DNA of 60,511 nt from Rhodocyclaceae bacterium (GTDB lineage: Bacteria; Pseudomonadota; Gammaproteobacteria; Burkholderiales; Rhodocyclaceae), in the NCBI GenBank assembly GCA_004379165.1, contig NKXK01000038.1, positions 1-60,511 of the forward strand, given 5' to 3'. The notes beneath the pieces are model-generated. The model had not been told where the DNA came from, ran no database searches, and saw only the letters and a program-made list of their open reading frames with translations. A program made the position numbers and the translations under genes. How positions within the stretch are numbered: the first letter of the stretch is position 1; each line of letters opens with the position of its first letter. Below, piece by piece: positions 16,212-25,908 of the stretch.

Positions 16212-16763
16212 CTATCTGAACTCCGGCTTGAGGCGGGCCGCAAAACCCGCCTGTACCTTCATCGCCTTTGGTGCCACTACGGCCATGCAGTAGCCCTGGT
16301 ATGGGTTTTTGCGGAAATAGTCGTGGTGGTAATCCTCGGCCACGAAAAAAGTCGCTGCGGGCTGCACCTCGGTAACAATGGGCGACGGCCAGTAGCCGGC
16401 TGAATTCAGCGCAACGATTTTCGCCAGCGCGATCTCGCGTTGTCCTTCGTCATGGCAATAGATCGCCGAGCGGTACTGCGTGCCGACATCATGCCCCTGC
16501 CGATTCAGCGTCGTCGGGTCGTGGATGGTGAAGAAGACGTCAATCAGCGTCGGAAAGTCTATGATCGCCGGGTCAAACTGAATCTGAACGACCTCGGCGT
16601 GGCCAGTATTGCCCCGGCACACCGCTTCATACGTCGGCCGCGGATCGTGCCCGCCCATATAGCCCGGCACCACCGAAACCACACCTTCCAGCTGCTGGAA
16701 AGCCGCTTCAAGGCACCAGAAACACCCACCGGCCAGCGTGGTCATCGGAAAACTGGAAGTCAT
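16212..16763 (-). CDS. msrA: Peptide-methionine (S)-S-oxide reductase MsrA
   Basis: The 183-residue enzyme reduces methionine S-sulfoxide in proteins. The catalytic motif GCFWCLEAAF is near residue 13, and the conserved YMGG, GHAEVVQIQFDP and YRSAIY segments follow. The start at 16763 is chosen over a longer frame because AGGAGCG lies just upstream. No fused MsrB domain or secretion signal is present, so it is cytoplasmic. It lies convergent to the alpha/beta hydrolase and downstream of the lytic transglycosylase. Confidence 0.95.
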   Translation of the reverse strand: MTSSFPMTTLAGGCFWCLEAAFQQLEGVVSVVPGYMGGHDPRPTYEAVCRGNTGHAEVVQIQFDPAIIDFPTLIDVFFTIHDPTTLNRQGHDVGTQYRSAIYCHDEGQREIALAKIVALNSAGYWPSPIVTEVQPAATFFVAEDYHHDYFRKNPYQGYCMAVVAPKAMKVQAGFAARLKPEFR

Positions 16764-16851
16764 CGTCGCTCCTTCATCGGGTCTTGAATGCATTCTCATC
16801 ATGCATCAAAGACCTTGGCACGACGCCAAACGTTCCCCCCACCGAGCTCGA

Positions 16852-17553
16852 TCAGGTCATGCGCAGCCGCTGGGCTGCCTGTTCAAGACGCTGCTTCTCG
16901 GCCATTACCTTGCTGGAATAGCGGCGATCCGGATCGTTCGCAGCCCCGCCAAACTGCTGCAGGCCGTCCTCGACACTGCCAAAGCGGTGAATCGACTCCT
17001 TGAGCACCTTGGCGCCGATCCGGACATTGGTCACCGGATCAAGAAAGGCGGAACGATCAGTCTCGTCCGGCAACTTGTCGAGATGGAAGCGCGGCACCAC
17101 CTGCATCAGCCCCTGCGCGCCGAATACGCTCTGCGAAAAGGGATTGAAGCCGGATTCAACGCCGATCACGGCGACGATCAGCAGCGGGTCGATACGATGC
17201 TCGCGGCCGGCTGCCTGGGCGGTGGCAAAAATCGGCTCGAGCGCCTCGGTCGACACCCGGTAACGCTTGGCAACGTAGTCGAGCGCACCACGCAAACGCG
17301 GCGACAGGCGCGGCGGAACCCCTGCCGCATCGGCAGCATCCAGCCCCGCGGCATCAGATTCCAGCACTTCCGAAAAATCCTGATCAGGCAGCCAGGCGCG
17401 CAGCTCTTCGATCAGGCGAGTGTGGCCGCTCTGAACGGCGACAAACCCGAGGATAAAAACCAGTCCGGCCGCCATCAGGAACTTCTGGACCAGGACAATT
17501 GCGACAGACGAAACCCGCAGCATGGGCGGCGGGAGAACAGTCGTAGCGATCAT
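16852..17553 (-). CDS. Membrane-anchored lytic transglycosylase
   Basis: The 233-residue protein has an N-terminal membrane anchor (about 12-38, [24 protein letters not shown]) and a C-terminal SLT domain of the family 1 type. The catalytic Glu is in [24 protein letters not shown], and the conserved [13 protein letters not shown] and [12 protein letters not shown] segments follow. It would cleave peptidoglycan glycan strands in the periplasm. The start at 17553 follows a GGAGG ribosome binding site. A longer frame exists upstream but lacks one. Confidence 0.9.
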   Translation of the reverse strand: MIATTVLPPPMLRVSSVAIVLVQKFLMAAGLVFILGFVAVQSGHTRLIEELRAWLPDQDFSEVLESDAAGLDAADAAGVPPRLSPRLRGALDYVAKRYRVSTEALEPIFATAQAAGREHRIDPLLIVAVIGVESGFNPFSQSVFGAQGLMQVVPRFHLDKLPDETDRSAFLDPVTNVRIGAKVLKESIHRFGSVEDGLQQFGGAANDPDRRYSSKVMAEKQRLEQAAQRLRMT

Positions 17554-17894
17554 GCGACCTCCTTCACTGTTGCCACTGCCGACAAACTGCATCGGTCAGC
17601 GAACGGTTACAGGGGGTACGACATCGCGCAGGCCGGTATCGCGGGCATTTCCCGGCAGCCTGCATCCCGCACGGCACCGGCCAATCCGGCGCCCGGGGAA
17701 GCGATGTTGCACCGCAACACGAGTGCAGTCTATTGATTATGTTGATATCGGTCAACGGAACATCCCCGCAGCAGCAAGACAGGTGTTGCGCCACAACAAC
17801 ACCGCGCGCGTCATGCAGCCCGCCCGCCGCAATCTGCCGGGACGTCGCAAAAGCTAGTAAAATTCAAGGCTTTCCGTCTTACCGAGTGCGTCCG
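17554..17894. other. 341-bp divergent intergenic region (lytic transglycosylase / glyQ)
   Basis: The region holds the promoters of two divergent genes. No coding region is supported: the frames in it are GC-driven and lack domains, including the apparent 54-codon upstream extension of glyQ. The only recognisable site is an FNR-like palindrome at 17742-17755. Confidence 0.6.
17742..17755. promoter_or_regulatory. FNR/ANR-like box
   Basis: TTGATATCGGTCAA matches the FNR consensus TTGAT-N4-ATCAA at nine of ten positions. It lies 146 bp before glyQ and about 195 bp before the lytic transglycosylase start, so it is not at an ideal distance from either. It may be functional or fortuitous. Confidence 0.35.
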
Positions 17895-18863
17895 ATGACC
17901 ACCAGCAACATCTCTACCAAGAAGCCCACCTTTCAGGAAATCATCCTGCGCCTGCAGCAATACTGGAGCGAGAAAGGCTGCGCCCTGCTTCAGCCCTACG
18001 ACATGGAAGTTGGTGCCGGCACCAGCCACACCGCCACCTTCCTGCGCGCCATCGGCCCGGAGCCGTGGAAAGCCGCCTATGTCCAGCCTTCTCGCCGTCC
18101 CAAGGATGGCCGCTACGGCGAGAACCCGAACCGCATGCAGCACTATTACCAGTATCAGGTTGTGCTTAAGCCGGCGCCCGACAACATCCTCGAGCTTTAC
18201 CTCGGTTCGCTCGAAGCCCTCGGTTTCGACCTGAAGAAGAACGACGTCCGTTTCGTCGAGGACGATTGGGAAAACCCGACGCTGGGCGCCTGGGGTCTGG
18301 GCTGGGAAGTATGGATGAACGGCATGGAAGTGACCCAGTTCACCTACTTCCAGCAGGTCGGCGGCATCGACTGCAAGCCGATCACCGGCGAAATCACCTA
18401 TGGCATCGAACGTCTGGCCATGTACCTGCAGGGCGTCGAGAACGTCTATGACCTGACCTGGACGGAAGGCGGGGGTACAAAACTAAGCTACGGCGACGTC
18501 TATCACCAGAACGAAGTCGAGCAATCAACCTATAACTTCGAGCATTCGGATGTCGACTTCCTGTTCCACGCTTTCGGTGCACACGAGAAGCAGGCGCAAC
18601 ACCTGATGAGCGCCCAGCTCGCGCTGCCGGCCTACGAACAGGTACTGAAAGCAGCCCACACCTTCAACCTGCTCGACGCCCGTGGCGCCATTTCGGTGAC
18701 CGAGCGCGCTGCCTACATCGGCCGCATCCGCAACCTGGCCCGCGCCGTCGCCCAGGCCTACCTCGACTCGCGCGCCCGCCTCGGCTTCCCGATGGCCCCG
18801 AAGGACTGGGCCGCCGACGTGCTGGCCAAGCTCGCCGAACAGAACACCAAGAAAGCCGCCTAA
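17895..18863 (+). CDS. glyQ: Glycine--tRNA ligase alpha subunit
   Basis: The 322-residue alpha subunit of the bacterial alpha2beta2 glycyl-tRNA synthetase contains the class II catalytic core. The motifs [51 protein letters not shown] and [25 protein letters not shown] are all present, as in well-studied orthologues. The start is the ATG at 17895. It is followed by glyS after a 94-bp spacer that contains a palindromic repeat. Confidence 0.98.
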   Translation: MTTSNISTKKPTFQEIILRLQQYWSEKGCALLQPYDMEVGAGTSHTATFLRAIGPEPWKAAYVQPSRRPKDGRYGENPNRMQHYYQYQVVLKPAPDNILELYLGSLEALGFDLKKNDVRFVEDDWENPTLGAWGLGWEVWMNGMEVTQFTYFQQVGGIDCKPITGEITYGIERLAMYLQGVENVYDLTWTEGGGTKLSYGDVYHQNEVEQSTYNFEHSDVDFLFHAFGAHEKQAQHLMSAQLALPAYEQVLKAAHTFNLLDARGAISVTERAAYIGRIRNLARAVAQAYLDSRARLGFPMAPKDWAADVLAKLAEQNTKKAA

Positions 18864-18877
18864 TGGCCGCCGCTTAC

Positions 18878-18946
18878 GTCATTCCCGCGAATGCGGGAAT
18901 CCAGACGCCCCATACAACCATGGATTCCCGCCTGCGCGGGAATGAC
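18878..18946. repeat. REP-like palindromic pair (GCGGGAATG type) between glyQ and glyS
   Basis: Two oppositely oriented units, GTCATTCCCGCGAATGCGGG and the mirror ending in CCTGCGCGGGAATGAC, flank a short central spacer and can fold into a long hairpin. A second copy lies at 23506-23573. These dispersed intergenic palindromes are common in proteobacterial genomes. Placed between two cotranscribed genes it could influence mRNA stability. Confidence 0.8.
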
Positions 18947-18957
18947 AGGAAACACCC

Positions 18958-21066
18958 ATGAGCACGAATAATCTCCTCGTCGAACTTTTTGTTGAAGAAC
19001 TGCCGCCCAAGGCGCTGAAGAAGCTGGGCGAAGCCTTTGCCTCGGCACTGGCCGCCTCGCTGAAGAAGGACGGCCTCGCCGTCGACAACGCGACCGTCAC
19101 CGCCTATGCCTCGCCGCGCCGCCTAGCAGCCCATGTCACCGGCGTGCTCGCCGTTGCTGCCGACAAGCCGGTGGTGCAGAAGCTGATGCCGGTTGCCGTT
19201 GGCCTCGATGCCGCCGGCAATGCCACCCCGGCGCTGCTCAAGAAACTCGCCGCCCTTGGCGCCGATCCTGCCGCAGTAGCCACCCTTCGTCGTGAAAACG
19301 ATGGCAAGGCTGACATCCTTTTCTACGACAGCCAGGCCAAGGGCGCGACGCTGACCGAAGGCCTGCAGAAGGCCGTCGAAGCCGCACTGGCCGCGCTGCC
19401 GATTCCCAAGGTCATGACCTACCAGCTCGCCGATGGCTGGAACACAGTCAATTTTGTGCGCCCGGCCCACGCGCTGGTCGCGCTGCACGGCAGCGAAGTC
19501 GTGCCGGTGGCCGTACTCGGCCTGCAGGCCGGCAACACCACCAAGGGCCACCGCTTTGAAGCGGCTGTCGAATCCGTGGTCATCGCTGACGCCGACAGCT
19601 ACGCCTCGACGATGCTCAAGGATGGCTCGGTCATCGCGTCCTTCGCCGAGCGCCGCGCCGAAATCGCCCGCCAGCTCGAAGCTGCCGCTGCCAATGCGGG
19701 TGGCAAGCCGATTGAAGACGACGCCCTGCTCGATGAAGTGACCGCACTGGTCGAGCGCCCGAATGTGCTGATCGGTCAGTTTGAAGAGGAATTCCTTGCC
19801 GTACCGCAGGAATGCCTGATCCTGACCATGAAGGCCAACCAGAAGTACTTCCCGCTGCTCGACGCGGCCGGCAAGCTGACCAACAAGTTCCTCGTCGTCA
19901 GCAATATCAGCCCGACCGATGCGAGCGCCATCGTGCAGGGCAACGAGCGCGTCGTGCGCCCGCGTCTGGCTGACGCCAAGTTCTTCTTCGACCAGGACCG
20001 CAAGAAATCGCTGGAAAGCCGTGTCATCGGCCTCTCCAAGGTCGTCTATCACAACAAGCTGGGCACCCAGGGCGAACGCGTGCAGCGCGTTGCTGCCATT
20101 GCCCGCGCCATTGCCGAGCAGCTCGGCGGCGGCGAACTGGTGCAGCACGCCGAACAGGCAGCCGTGCTGGCCAAGGCCGACCTGCTGACCGACATGGTCG
20201 GCGAGTTCCCCGAGCTGCAGGGCATCATGGGCCGCTACTACGCCCAACACGACGGCCTCAACGGCGACGTCGCCGATGCCATCGAAGACCACTACAAGCC
20301 GCGTTTTGCCGGCGACAGCCTGCCGCGCGGCCGCGTCGGCACCGTCGTGGCGCTGGCCGACAAGCTGGAAACGCTGGTCGGCATGTTCGGCATCGGCCAG
20401 ATCCCGACCGGTGACAAGGATCCGTTCGCACTGCGCCGCCACGCGCTGGGCGTCATCCGCATGCTCGCCGAGGGCAATCTCGATTTGGGCCTGAATTCCT
20501 TGTTGACCGTAGCCAATGGCGCTTTTGCCAGTATCGACGACTTCCAGCCGGCTGAAGCCGCGCTCGCCGACTTCGTCTATGACCGCCTCGCCGGCAGCCT
20601 GCGCGAGCAGGGCTACACCGCGCAGGAAGTCGACGCCGTGGTCAGCCAGCGCCCGCAGCGCCTTGGCGACATTCCCAAGCGCCTTGCCGCTGTTCGCGCC
20701 TTCTCGGCCCTGCCGGAAGCCGCCGCACTGGCCGCCGCCAACAAGCGCGTAGGCAACATCCTGAAGAAGGTCGACAACCCGGTCGAAGCCGTGGTCGACA
20801 ACGCCCTGCTCAAGGAAGCCGCCGAAGTTGCCCTGCACGATGCGCTGGTCGATGTCGTGCCGCGCGCCGATGCCGCCTTCGTTACCGGTGACTACACCGA
20901 ATCGCTGTCGGCGCTGGCCGCGCTGCGTGCGCCGGTCGACGCCTTCTTCGACGGCGTCATGGTCAATGCCGACGACCCGGCCCTGCGCGCCAACCGGCTC
21001 GGCCTGCTCGCCAAACTGCATGCGGCGATGAACCAGGTCGCCGATCTGTCCAAGCTCTCTGCCTAA
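18958..21066 (+). CDS. glyS: Glycine--tRNA ligase beta subunit
   Basis: The 702-residue beta subunit of glycyl-tRNA synthetase binds tRNA-Gly. It opens with the family signature [24 protein letters not shown] and contains [32 protein letters not shown] and the HD-like region [22 protein letters not shown]. An anticodon-binding DALR-type domain lies at the C-terminus. The length is typical. It is followed by gmhB after 15 bp. The very long frame on the opposite strand (828 codons) is a composition shadow. Confidence 0.98.
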   Translation: MSTNNLLVELFVEELPPKALKKLGEAFASALAASLKKDGLAVDNATVTAYASPRRLAAHVTGVLAVAADKPVVQKLMPVAVGLDAAGNATPALLKKLAALGADPAAVATLRRENDGKADILFYDSQAKGATLTEGLQKAVEAALAALPIPKVMTYQLADGWNTVNFVRPAHALVALHGSEVVPVAVLGLQAGNTTKGHRFEAAVESVVIADADSYASTMLKDGSVIASFAERRAEIARQLEAAAANAGGKPIEDDALLDEVTALVERPNVLIGQFEEEFLAVPQECLILTMKANQKYFPLLDAAGKLTNKFLVVSNISPTDASAIVQGNERVVRPRLADAKFFFDQDRKKSLESRVIGLSKVVYHNKLGTQGERVQRVAAIARAIAEQLGGGELVQHAEQAAVLAKADLLTDMVGEFPELQGIMGRYYAQHDGLNGDVADAIEDHYKPRFAGDSLPRGRVGTVVALADKLETLVGMFGIGQIPTGDKDPFALRRHALGVIRMLAEGNLDLGLNSLLTVANGAFASIDDFQPAEAALADFVYDRLAGSLREQGYTAQEVDAVVSQRPQRLGDIPKRLAAVRAFSALPEAAALAAANKRVGNILKKVDNPVEAVVDNALLKEAAEVALHDALVDVVPRADAAFVTGDYTESLSALAALRAPVDAFFDGVMVNADDPALRANRLGLLAKLHAAMNQVADLSKLSA

Positions 21067-21081
21067 GCCGGAAACCCGCCG

Positions 21082-21633
21082 ATGCCCAGTAAACTCGTCA
21101 TTCTCGACCGCGACGGCGTAATCAATTCCGATTCCGCCCAGTTCATCAAGAGCCCTGACGAATGGAAGCCAATCCCCGGCAGCCTGAACGCAATCGCGCG
21201 CCTTAACCAGAGCGGCTACCGCGTCGTCGTCGCCACCAATCAGTCGGGTGTCGGCCGGGACCTCTTCGACATGGACACGCTGAACCGTATCCACCAGAAG
21301 ATGCACAAGGCGGTAGCGGAAGTCGGAGGACGCATCGACGCCATTTTCTACTGTCCGCACACTGCCGATTCCGCCTGCGACTGCCGCAAGCCGAAACCGG
21401 GCATGTTCAAGCGCATTTCGGAAACGCTGAACATTGACCTCAAGGGCGTTCCCACCGTCGGCGATTCGCTGCGCGACCTGCAGGCCGGTGCCGCCGTCGG
21501 CTGCCAGCCGCTGCTGGTGCGCACCGGCAAGGGCACCAAGACCGAGGCTGACGGCAATCTGCCTGAGGGCACGCAGGTCTTTGCCGACCTCTCGGCAGCC
21601 GTTGATCATATTCTGAAGAAGGCAACGAAGTAA
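21082..21633 (+). CDS. gmhB: D-glycero-beta-D-manno-heptose 1,7-bisphosphate 7-phosphatase
   Basis: The 183-residue HAD-superfamily phosphatase acts in ADP-heptose synthesis for lipopolysaccharide core. Motif I is LDRDGVIN near residue 8; motif II is ATNQSGVGRD; the zinc-binding loop CPHTADSACDCRKPKPGMF carries Cys/His/Cys/Cys; the final acidic motif is TVGDSLRDLQAG. It overlaps the plsC start by one base. The order glyS-gmhB-plsC is common in betaproteobacteria. Confidence 0.95.
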   Translation: MPSKLVILDRDGVINSDSAQFIKSPDEWKPIPGSLNAIARLNQSGYRVVVATNQSGVGRDLFDMDTLNRIHQKMHKAVAEVGGRIDAIFYCPHTADSACDCRKPKPGMFKRISETLNIDLKGVPTVGDSLRDLQAGAAVGCQPLLVRTGKGTKTEADGNLPEGTQVFADLSAAVDHILKKATK

Positions 21634-22391
21634 TGGCCGCCATCCGCTCTACACTGTTCATGGTCTATGCCATCGTCTGGTCGGTATTCACCGCACCGTT
21701 GGTGGTTATCGCCGGCCCGCTACTCGGCGGCGCCTGGGCCTACCGCTTTGGTCGCCTGTGGCGGCTTGGCACCCAGTTCGGCGTGGAGAACATCCTCGGT
21801 ATCCGTCCGGAAGTCATCGGTCGGGAGAACATGCCGGCTGAGCCCTGCGTCATCCTTTCCAAGCACCAGTCGGCCTGGGAAACGATGACCCTGCAGGACT
21901 GCGTGCCGAACGGCGCCTATTGCGTCTTCGTCCTCAAGCAGGAATTGCTCAAGGTCCCCTTCGTAGGCTGGGGACTGGCAGCGATGAAGATGATCTCGAT
22001 CGACCGTACTGCTGGCAAGGATGCGCTTGACCAAGTCGTGCAGCAGGGACGCGAGCGCCTGAAGCAGGGCTTCTACGTCATCGTCTTCCCCGAGGGCACC
22101 CGCGTTGCCCCGGGGCAGAAGAAGCGCTACAAGGCCGGCGGCGCCTATCTCGCCACCCACGTCGGTTGCAAAGTGGTGCCGGTGGCGCACGATGCCGGCG
22201 AACTCTGGCCGCGGCAAGCGTTTCTCAAGAAGCGGGGCACCATCACCATCAGCATCGGCCCCGCCTTTGACGCCACGGGGATGAGCGAGGGCGAGGTCAA
22301 CCAGCGTGTCGAGCAATGGATCGAGGCGGAAATGCGCCGCATCTCGCCGCATCGCTACGCAAATGCCAACGCCAGCAAGCAAGGGAGCTGA
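21633..22391 (+). CDS. plsC: 1-acylglycerol-3-phosphate O-acyltransferase
   Basis: The 252-residue membrane-bound acyltransferase makes phosphatidic acid from lysophosphatidic acid. Block I is LSKHQSAWETM, where the usual HX4D is HX4E; blocks II and III follow around SIDRTAG and VFPEGTRVAPGQKKRYKAGG. An N-terminal hydrophobic segment (about 5-30) anchors it to the inner membrane. It overlaps gmhB upstream and the metallopeptidase gene downstream by 29 bp. The Glu variant is common in some lineages and the enzyme is probably active. Confidence 0.92.
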   Translation: MAAIRSTLFMVYAIVWSVFTAPLVVIAGPLLGGAWAYRFGRLWRLGTQFGVENILGIRPEVIGRENMPAEPCVILSKHQSAWETMTLQDCVPNGAYCVFVLKQELLKVPFVGWGLAAMKMISIDRTAGKDALDQVVQQGRERLKQGFYVIVFPEGTRVAPGQKKRYKAGGAYLATHVGCKVVPVAHDAGELWPRQAFLKKRGTITISIGPAFDATGMSEGEVNQRVEQWIEAEMRRISPHRYANANASKQGS

Positions 22392-23085
22392 GGGCCGCAG
22401 CATCCGGCTTGGCGATCAGCAGATCGCCTACCAGCTTCGCCGCTCCGCGCGCCGCACAATCGGGCTGGCCATCGATGCCCGCGGCCTGCGCGTCGGTGCG
22501 CCACTGCACGCCAGACTCGGCGATATCGAAAGCCTGATCCGCCAGCACGGCGTCTGGATACTCGACAAGTTGCAACGCTGGCGCGAACGCCCTCTGGCCG
22601 AGCGCCTGGCAGTCCATCACGGCATGACCGTTTTTGCCGACAATTTCGAGTTCACCGTAACAATCATGCCGGGCACCCGTTCGCGCTGGCAGCGTGACGG
22701 AAGCACCCTGCGTCTGACCCTTCAGGCGGGGAGCGACCCGGCACCACTGCTGGAAACTGCCCTGCGTGAAATTGCCCGCGCGCGATTCAGCGAACGACTC
22801 GCCCACTACGCCGCCCGCCTTGGCGTACCGATCCCGCCGCTGCGCCTGTCCTCCGCCCGCACCCGCTGGGGCAGCTGTAACGCGCGCGGCCAGATCAACC
22901 TCAACTGGCGCCTGATCTGGCTGCCATTGCCGGTCATCGATTACGTCGTCTGCCACGAACTCGCGCACCTCAAGGAAATGAACCACAGCCCGCGCTTCTG
23001 GTCTGTGGTCGAACTACTCTGCCCGGACTGGCGCGCCCTGCGCCTCGAACTGCGCCAGCGCGGCCGGCAGATCCCTCAACTCTGA
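22363..23085 (+). CDS. YgjP-type metallopeptidase-like protein (M48 superfamily)
   Basis: The 240-residue protein matches the YgjP/DUF45 family. The zinc motif [17 protein letters not shown] (HExxH plus a third His) is near residue 202, preceded by [25 protein letters not shown], the family signature. A start at ATG 22363 within plsC is chosen; no ribosome binding site is visible, so coupled translation is likely. Proteolytic activity is expected from the motif, but substrates are unknown. It lies between plsC and gloA. Confidence 0.87.
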   Translation: MPTPASKGAEGRSIRLGDQQIAYQLRRSARRTIGLAIDARGLRVGAPLHARLGDIESLIRQHGVWILDKLQRWRERPLAERLAVHHGMTVFADNFEFTVTIMPGTRSRWQRDGSTLRLTLQAGSDPAPLLETALREIARARFSERLAHYAARLGVPIPPLRLSSARTRWGSCNARGQINLNWRLIWLPLPVIDYVVCHELAHLKEMNHSPRFWSVVELLCPDWRALRLELRQRGRQIPQL

Positions 23086-23102
23086 TCAGAATTGGAATCC
23101 CC

Positions 23103-23486
23103 ATGCGCCTGCTCCACACCATGCTTCGTGTCGGCAATCTCGACCAGTCCATCGCCTTCTACACCGAAGTGCTCGGCATGCAGTTGCTGCGCCGGCAAGA
23201 TTATCCCGATGGCCGCTTCACCCTCGCCTTCGTCGGCTACGGCCCGGAAATCGAAGGTGCGGTTATCGAACTGACGCACAACTGGGACACTACAGGCTAC
23301 GAACTCGGCAATGCTTACGGCCACATCGCCCTCGCCGTCCCTGACGCCGCCGCAGCCTGCGCCGCAATCAAGGCAAGGGGCGGCAAGGTGGTTCGCGAAG
23401 CCGGGCCGATGAAGCACGGCAAGACGATCATCGCCTTTGTCGAAGACCCGGACGGTTACAAGATCGAATTGATCCAGCGCGACTAA
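23103..23486 (+). CDS. gloA: Lactoylglutathione lyase (glyoxalase I)
   Basis: The 127-residue glyoxalase I converts the methylglyoxal-glutathione hemithioacetal to S-lactoylglutathione. The metal ligands are visible: His5 in RLLHTMLRV, Glu56 in AVIELTHNW, His74 in YGHIALAV and Glu near residue 122 in GYKIELIQ. The single-domain length is typical of the nickel-type bacterial enzyme. It begins 17 bp after the metallopeptidase and is followed by a REP-like palindrome. Confidence 0.96.
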   Translation: MRLLHTMLRVGNLDQSIAFYTEVLGMQLLRRQDYPDGRFTLAFVGYGPEIEGAVIELTHNWDTTGYELGNAYGHIALAVPDAAAACAAIKARGGKVVREAGPMKHGKTIIAFVEDPDGYKIELIQRD

Positions 23487-23505
23487 GGCGGGCGCTGGTT
23501 TGATC

Positions 23506-23573
23506 GTCATCCCCGCGAAAGCTGGGGATCCAGTTCGTTGCCTTTCATGGATTCCCGCCTGCGCGGGAATGAC
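23506..23573. repeat. REP-like palindromic pair (GCGGGAATG type), second copy
   Basis: This is the same type as 18878-18946: a GTCATCCCCGCGAAAGC unit facing the mirror unit that ends in GCGCGGGAATGAC. The left unit has diverged (CTGGGGATCC) but still pairs. It lies just after gloA and could act as a terminator or mRNA stabiliser. Confidence 0.75.
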
Positions 23574-23684
23574 ATTTCCGAGCGCATCCTTTCAACGGCA
23601 TACGCATGGGCAGGTGACCGGGCTGCGCCAGATCAAGGTCAGGCGCCATGAAGCGCGGCAAAATCCGCGCTCCAGGAGATCGAC

Positions 23685-24299
23685 ATGCCCTTTCCCGAAT
23701 TCTTCAGCCGCATTCCCGCCATCACCCTGCACGATCCGCTGGCCGAACTGCTCGGGTCGGCGGTGGATGGCCGGCTCGAATACCGTTTTGAAGATGCCGT
23801 CCGCCTGACCGGCCACGCCTGCCCAACCGTCGCCGGCGCCTGGCTGACCGGCTGCAGCGCACTGCAAGCGCTGTACCCGGATACGCTGCCGGTGCGGGGG
23901 CAGATCGATGTCGCTTTCGGCGAAGGCGAATCACAAGGCGTGACCGGCGTCATCGCCAGCGTGCTGGGGCTGCTCATCGGCGCCGCCGGCCGGGGTGGTT
24001 TCGCCGGGCTGGGCGGTCACTTTCGCCGCCGCGATTTGCTGCAATTCGGCGTCGATGGCGTTGCCCAGGTGCGCTTTTGTCGTCGGGACACCGGCCAGAC
24101 CGCCGATTGCCGGCTATCACTCGCCGCCGTCCCGGGCAACCCAAGGACCGGCGAGCAACTCGCCCGACTGCTGGCCGGTGAGCACACGCCAGAACTCGCC
24201 CGGGCATTCCAGCACGCCTGGCTCGCCCGCGTCGAAAGCATCCTGCTCGACAGCGCGCTACGTCCGCAACTGCTAGACCTCCGCCTGGGCAGTAGCTGA
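23685..24299 (+). CDS. FmdE-like domain protein
   Basis: The 204-residue protein has a segment typical of the FmdE-like family (VRLTGHACPTVAGAWLTGCSALQALYPD, near residue 38, with a conserved Cys/His pair) followed by PVRGQIDVAFGEGESQG, a small hydrophobic region and a GGHFRRRDL strand. These proteins are related to the E subunit of formylmethanofuran dehydrogenase, but in bacteria they are mostly uncharacterised. No other one-carbon gene is adjacent. The C-terminal 60 residues are helical. Its start at 23685 follows AGGAGA. Confidence 0.6.
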   Translation: MPFPEFFSRIPAITLHDPLAELLGSAVDGRLEYRFEDAVRLTGHACPTVAGAWLTGCSALQALYPDTLPVRGQIDVAFGEGESQGVTGVIASVLGLLIGAAGRGGFAGLGGHFRRRDLLQFGVDGVAQVRFCRRDTGQTADCRLSLAAVPGNPRTGEQLARLLAGEHTPELARAFQHAWLARVESILLDSALRPQLLDLRLGSS

Positions 24300-24369
24300 A
24301 TCCGGCGGGCGCCTGCTCGGCAGATTTGTTAAACTGCGCATCATTACACTTTAGTCATAGGAGTGGGCC

Positions 24370-25173
24370 ATGTTGCGCGCCTACAAGCTGGCACTGGTTC
24401 TGTTGTTCGCCGGCGCTTTCGGCGGCTCCTGGGCCGTCGCCCAGGAAGCCACCCGCGACCGCATTCAGGCCGCCAAGAGCCTGCGCGTCTGCATCTGGCC
24501 GGACTATTTCGGTATCAGCTACCGTGACCCGAAGACCCAGCAGCTGTCGGGGATCGACGTCGACATGGCCAAGGCACTGGGCCGCGAGCTGGGCGTCAAT
24601 GTCGAGTTCGTCGACAGCTCCTTCGCCAAACTGATTCCGGATGTCCTTGAAAACCGCTGCGACATCGCCATGTTCGCCATCGGCATCACCCCGCTTCGCC
24701 AGGAGAAACTGCGTTTCACCAAGCCGCACCTGGCCAGTGACATCTACGCCATCACCACCAAGAGCAATCGCCGCATCAAGGTCTGGAGCGACATCGACCG
24801 CAGTGGTGTGGTCGTGGCCGTCGCCAAGGGCACGCTGCACGAGCCGTTGATGAAAGAGCGACTGAAGGCAGCGACGCTGAAGGTGCTCGACACGCCGCAC
24901 GCCCGCGAGCAGGAGGTCGAATCGGGTCGTGCTGATGTCTTCATGACCGACTTTCCGTATAGCCAGCGCATGCTGCGCACCACGGACTGGGCGCGCCTGA
25001 TTAAGCCGGAGACGACGTACCACATCACCCGGTACGCCTGGGCAATGCGCCCCGGCGACTATCGCTGGCATGCCCGCGTCGAGGCTTTCCTGGCACAAGC
25101 AAAGCAACGTGGCGAACTCAAGGCGACCGCTGAACGCCATGGTCTGCTGCCCATCGTACTGCTCGACTATTGA
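24370..25173 (+). CDS. Periplasmic solute-binding protein, family 3 (amino-acid type)
   Basis: The 267-residue protein has a signal peptide (about 1-24, cleavage after AVAQ) and a full type II periplasmic binding domain (SBP family 3): LRVCIWPDYFG, SGIDVDMAKALGRELGVNVEFVDSSFAKLIPDVLENRCDIAMFAIGITPLRQEKLRFTKP, then AVAKGTLHEP. There is no permease or ATPase gene beside it. Only a decayed histidine kinase follows, so it may once have been the ligand sensor of that kinase. Its ligand is unknown. Confidence 0.88.
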   Translation: MLRAYKLALVLLFAGAFGGSWAVAQEATRDRIQAAKSLRVCIWPDYFGISYRDPKTQQLSGIDVDMAKALGRELGVNVEFVDSSFAKLIPDVLENRCDIAMFAIGITPLRQEKLRFTKPHLASDIYAITTKSNRRIKVWSDIDRSGVVVAVAKGTLHEPLMKERLKAATLKVLDTPHAREQEVESGRADVFMTDFPYSQRMLRTTDWARLIKPETTYHITRYAWAMRPGDYRWHARVEAFLAQAKQRGELKATAERHGLLPIVLLDY

Positions 25174-25223
25174 CTCGGCACAATAATGCTTGGAATTTGT
25201 GGATCAGCCCCCATGTCTGAGGA

Positions 25224-25885
25224 ATGGAAAAAGACGACGCAAGATAGTCGACACTTGAGTAACTACATGAACGGCGCAAGCAGGTCATTCGGTGGCATCG
25301 CAAAGGTTACGAGGTGATGCAGATCGTCGAACTCTGCGGGCTTTCGTATCCTCAAGAAAGCCTACGAGCAGCGCCCGGAAGCCGTACAGGCTTGGCTTGA
25401 GTGCGTGGTCGTTGCTATGCACCGGCTGGCAAGACCCCGGTAACTTTCACCGTGGGTGGAACCCGGCAAAAATTGTCGATGATTGCCACGGTGACAAACC
25501 AGGGAAAAACACGCTGTTTGGGATTGACGAGGCGTTCAATTCCGACAAATTGATTGCGTTCCTTGAAGCCCTAATCAAGGATGCCGGCAAGAAGGTGTTT
25601 CTGATTCTTGACAACCAGCGAGTCCATCACAGAAAACCAGTCAAGGCGTGGGCCGCTGAACGTCAGGACAAAATCGAACTCCTCTACCTGCCCGGTTACA
25701 GCCCGGAACTGAATCCGGAGGAACGCCTCAACGCCGATCTCAACCATGCTATCGGCACCAAGGTGCCAGTGCGTACCAAGGCAAAACTGAAACTCGCTGC
25801 CACCGAACACATGGTCAAACTCGAACAATCATCCGAGCGGGTCTAAAGCTTCTTCCAAGACCCGCGTGCCAAATATGCCGCTTGA
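25224..25885 (+). pseudogene. IS630-family transposase, decayed
   Basis: Read across frames, this region spells an IS630-type transposase. The start is MEKDDAR then a TAG; the next readable segment, in the same frame after another stop, is ERRKQVIRWHRKGYEVMQIVELCGLSYP. After frame changes and apparent deletions come APAGKTPVTFTVGGTRQKLSMIATVTNQGK, then IDEAFNSDKLIAFLEALIKDAGKKVFLILDNQRVHH and [18 protein letters not shown], which hold the second Asp and the Glu of the DDE triad. A TAA at 25844-25846 splits off the conserved C-terminus [12 protein letters not shown]. At least two in-frame stops and two frameshifts make it non-functional. Terminal repeats are not clear. Confidence 0.85.
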
Positions 25886-25908
25886 AAATTCAAACTTCAG
25901 CTGGCCGG

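Noticed and set aside
17733..17894. Upstream extension of glyQ
   Set aside because: The extra 54 residues have no relation to GlyQ; the normal start is the ATG at 17895.
18878..18946. GCGGGAATG palindromes as a novel element
   Set aside because: They resemble well-known REP-type intergenic palindromes found widely in proteobacteria.
19123..21609. 828-codon open frame on the minus strand opposite glyS and gmhB
   Set aside because: It is a composition shadow of GC-rich genes on the other strand; it has no domain and both plus-strand genes are certain.
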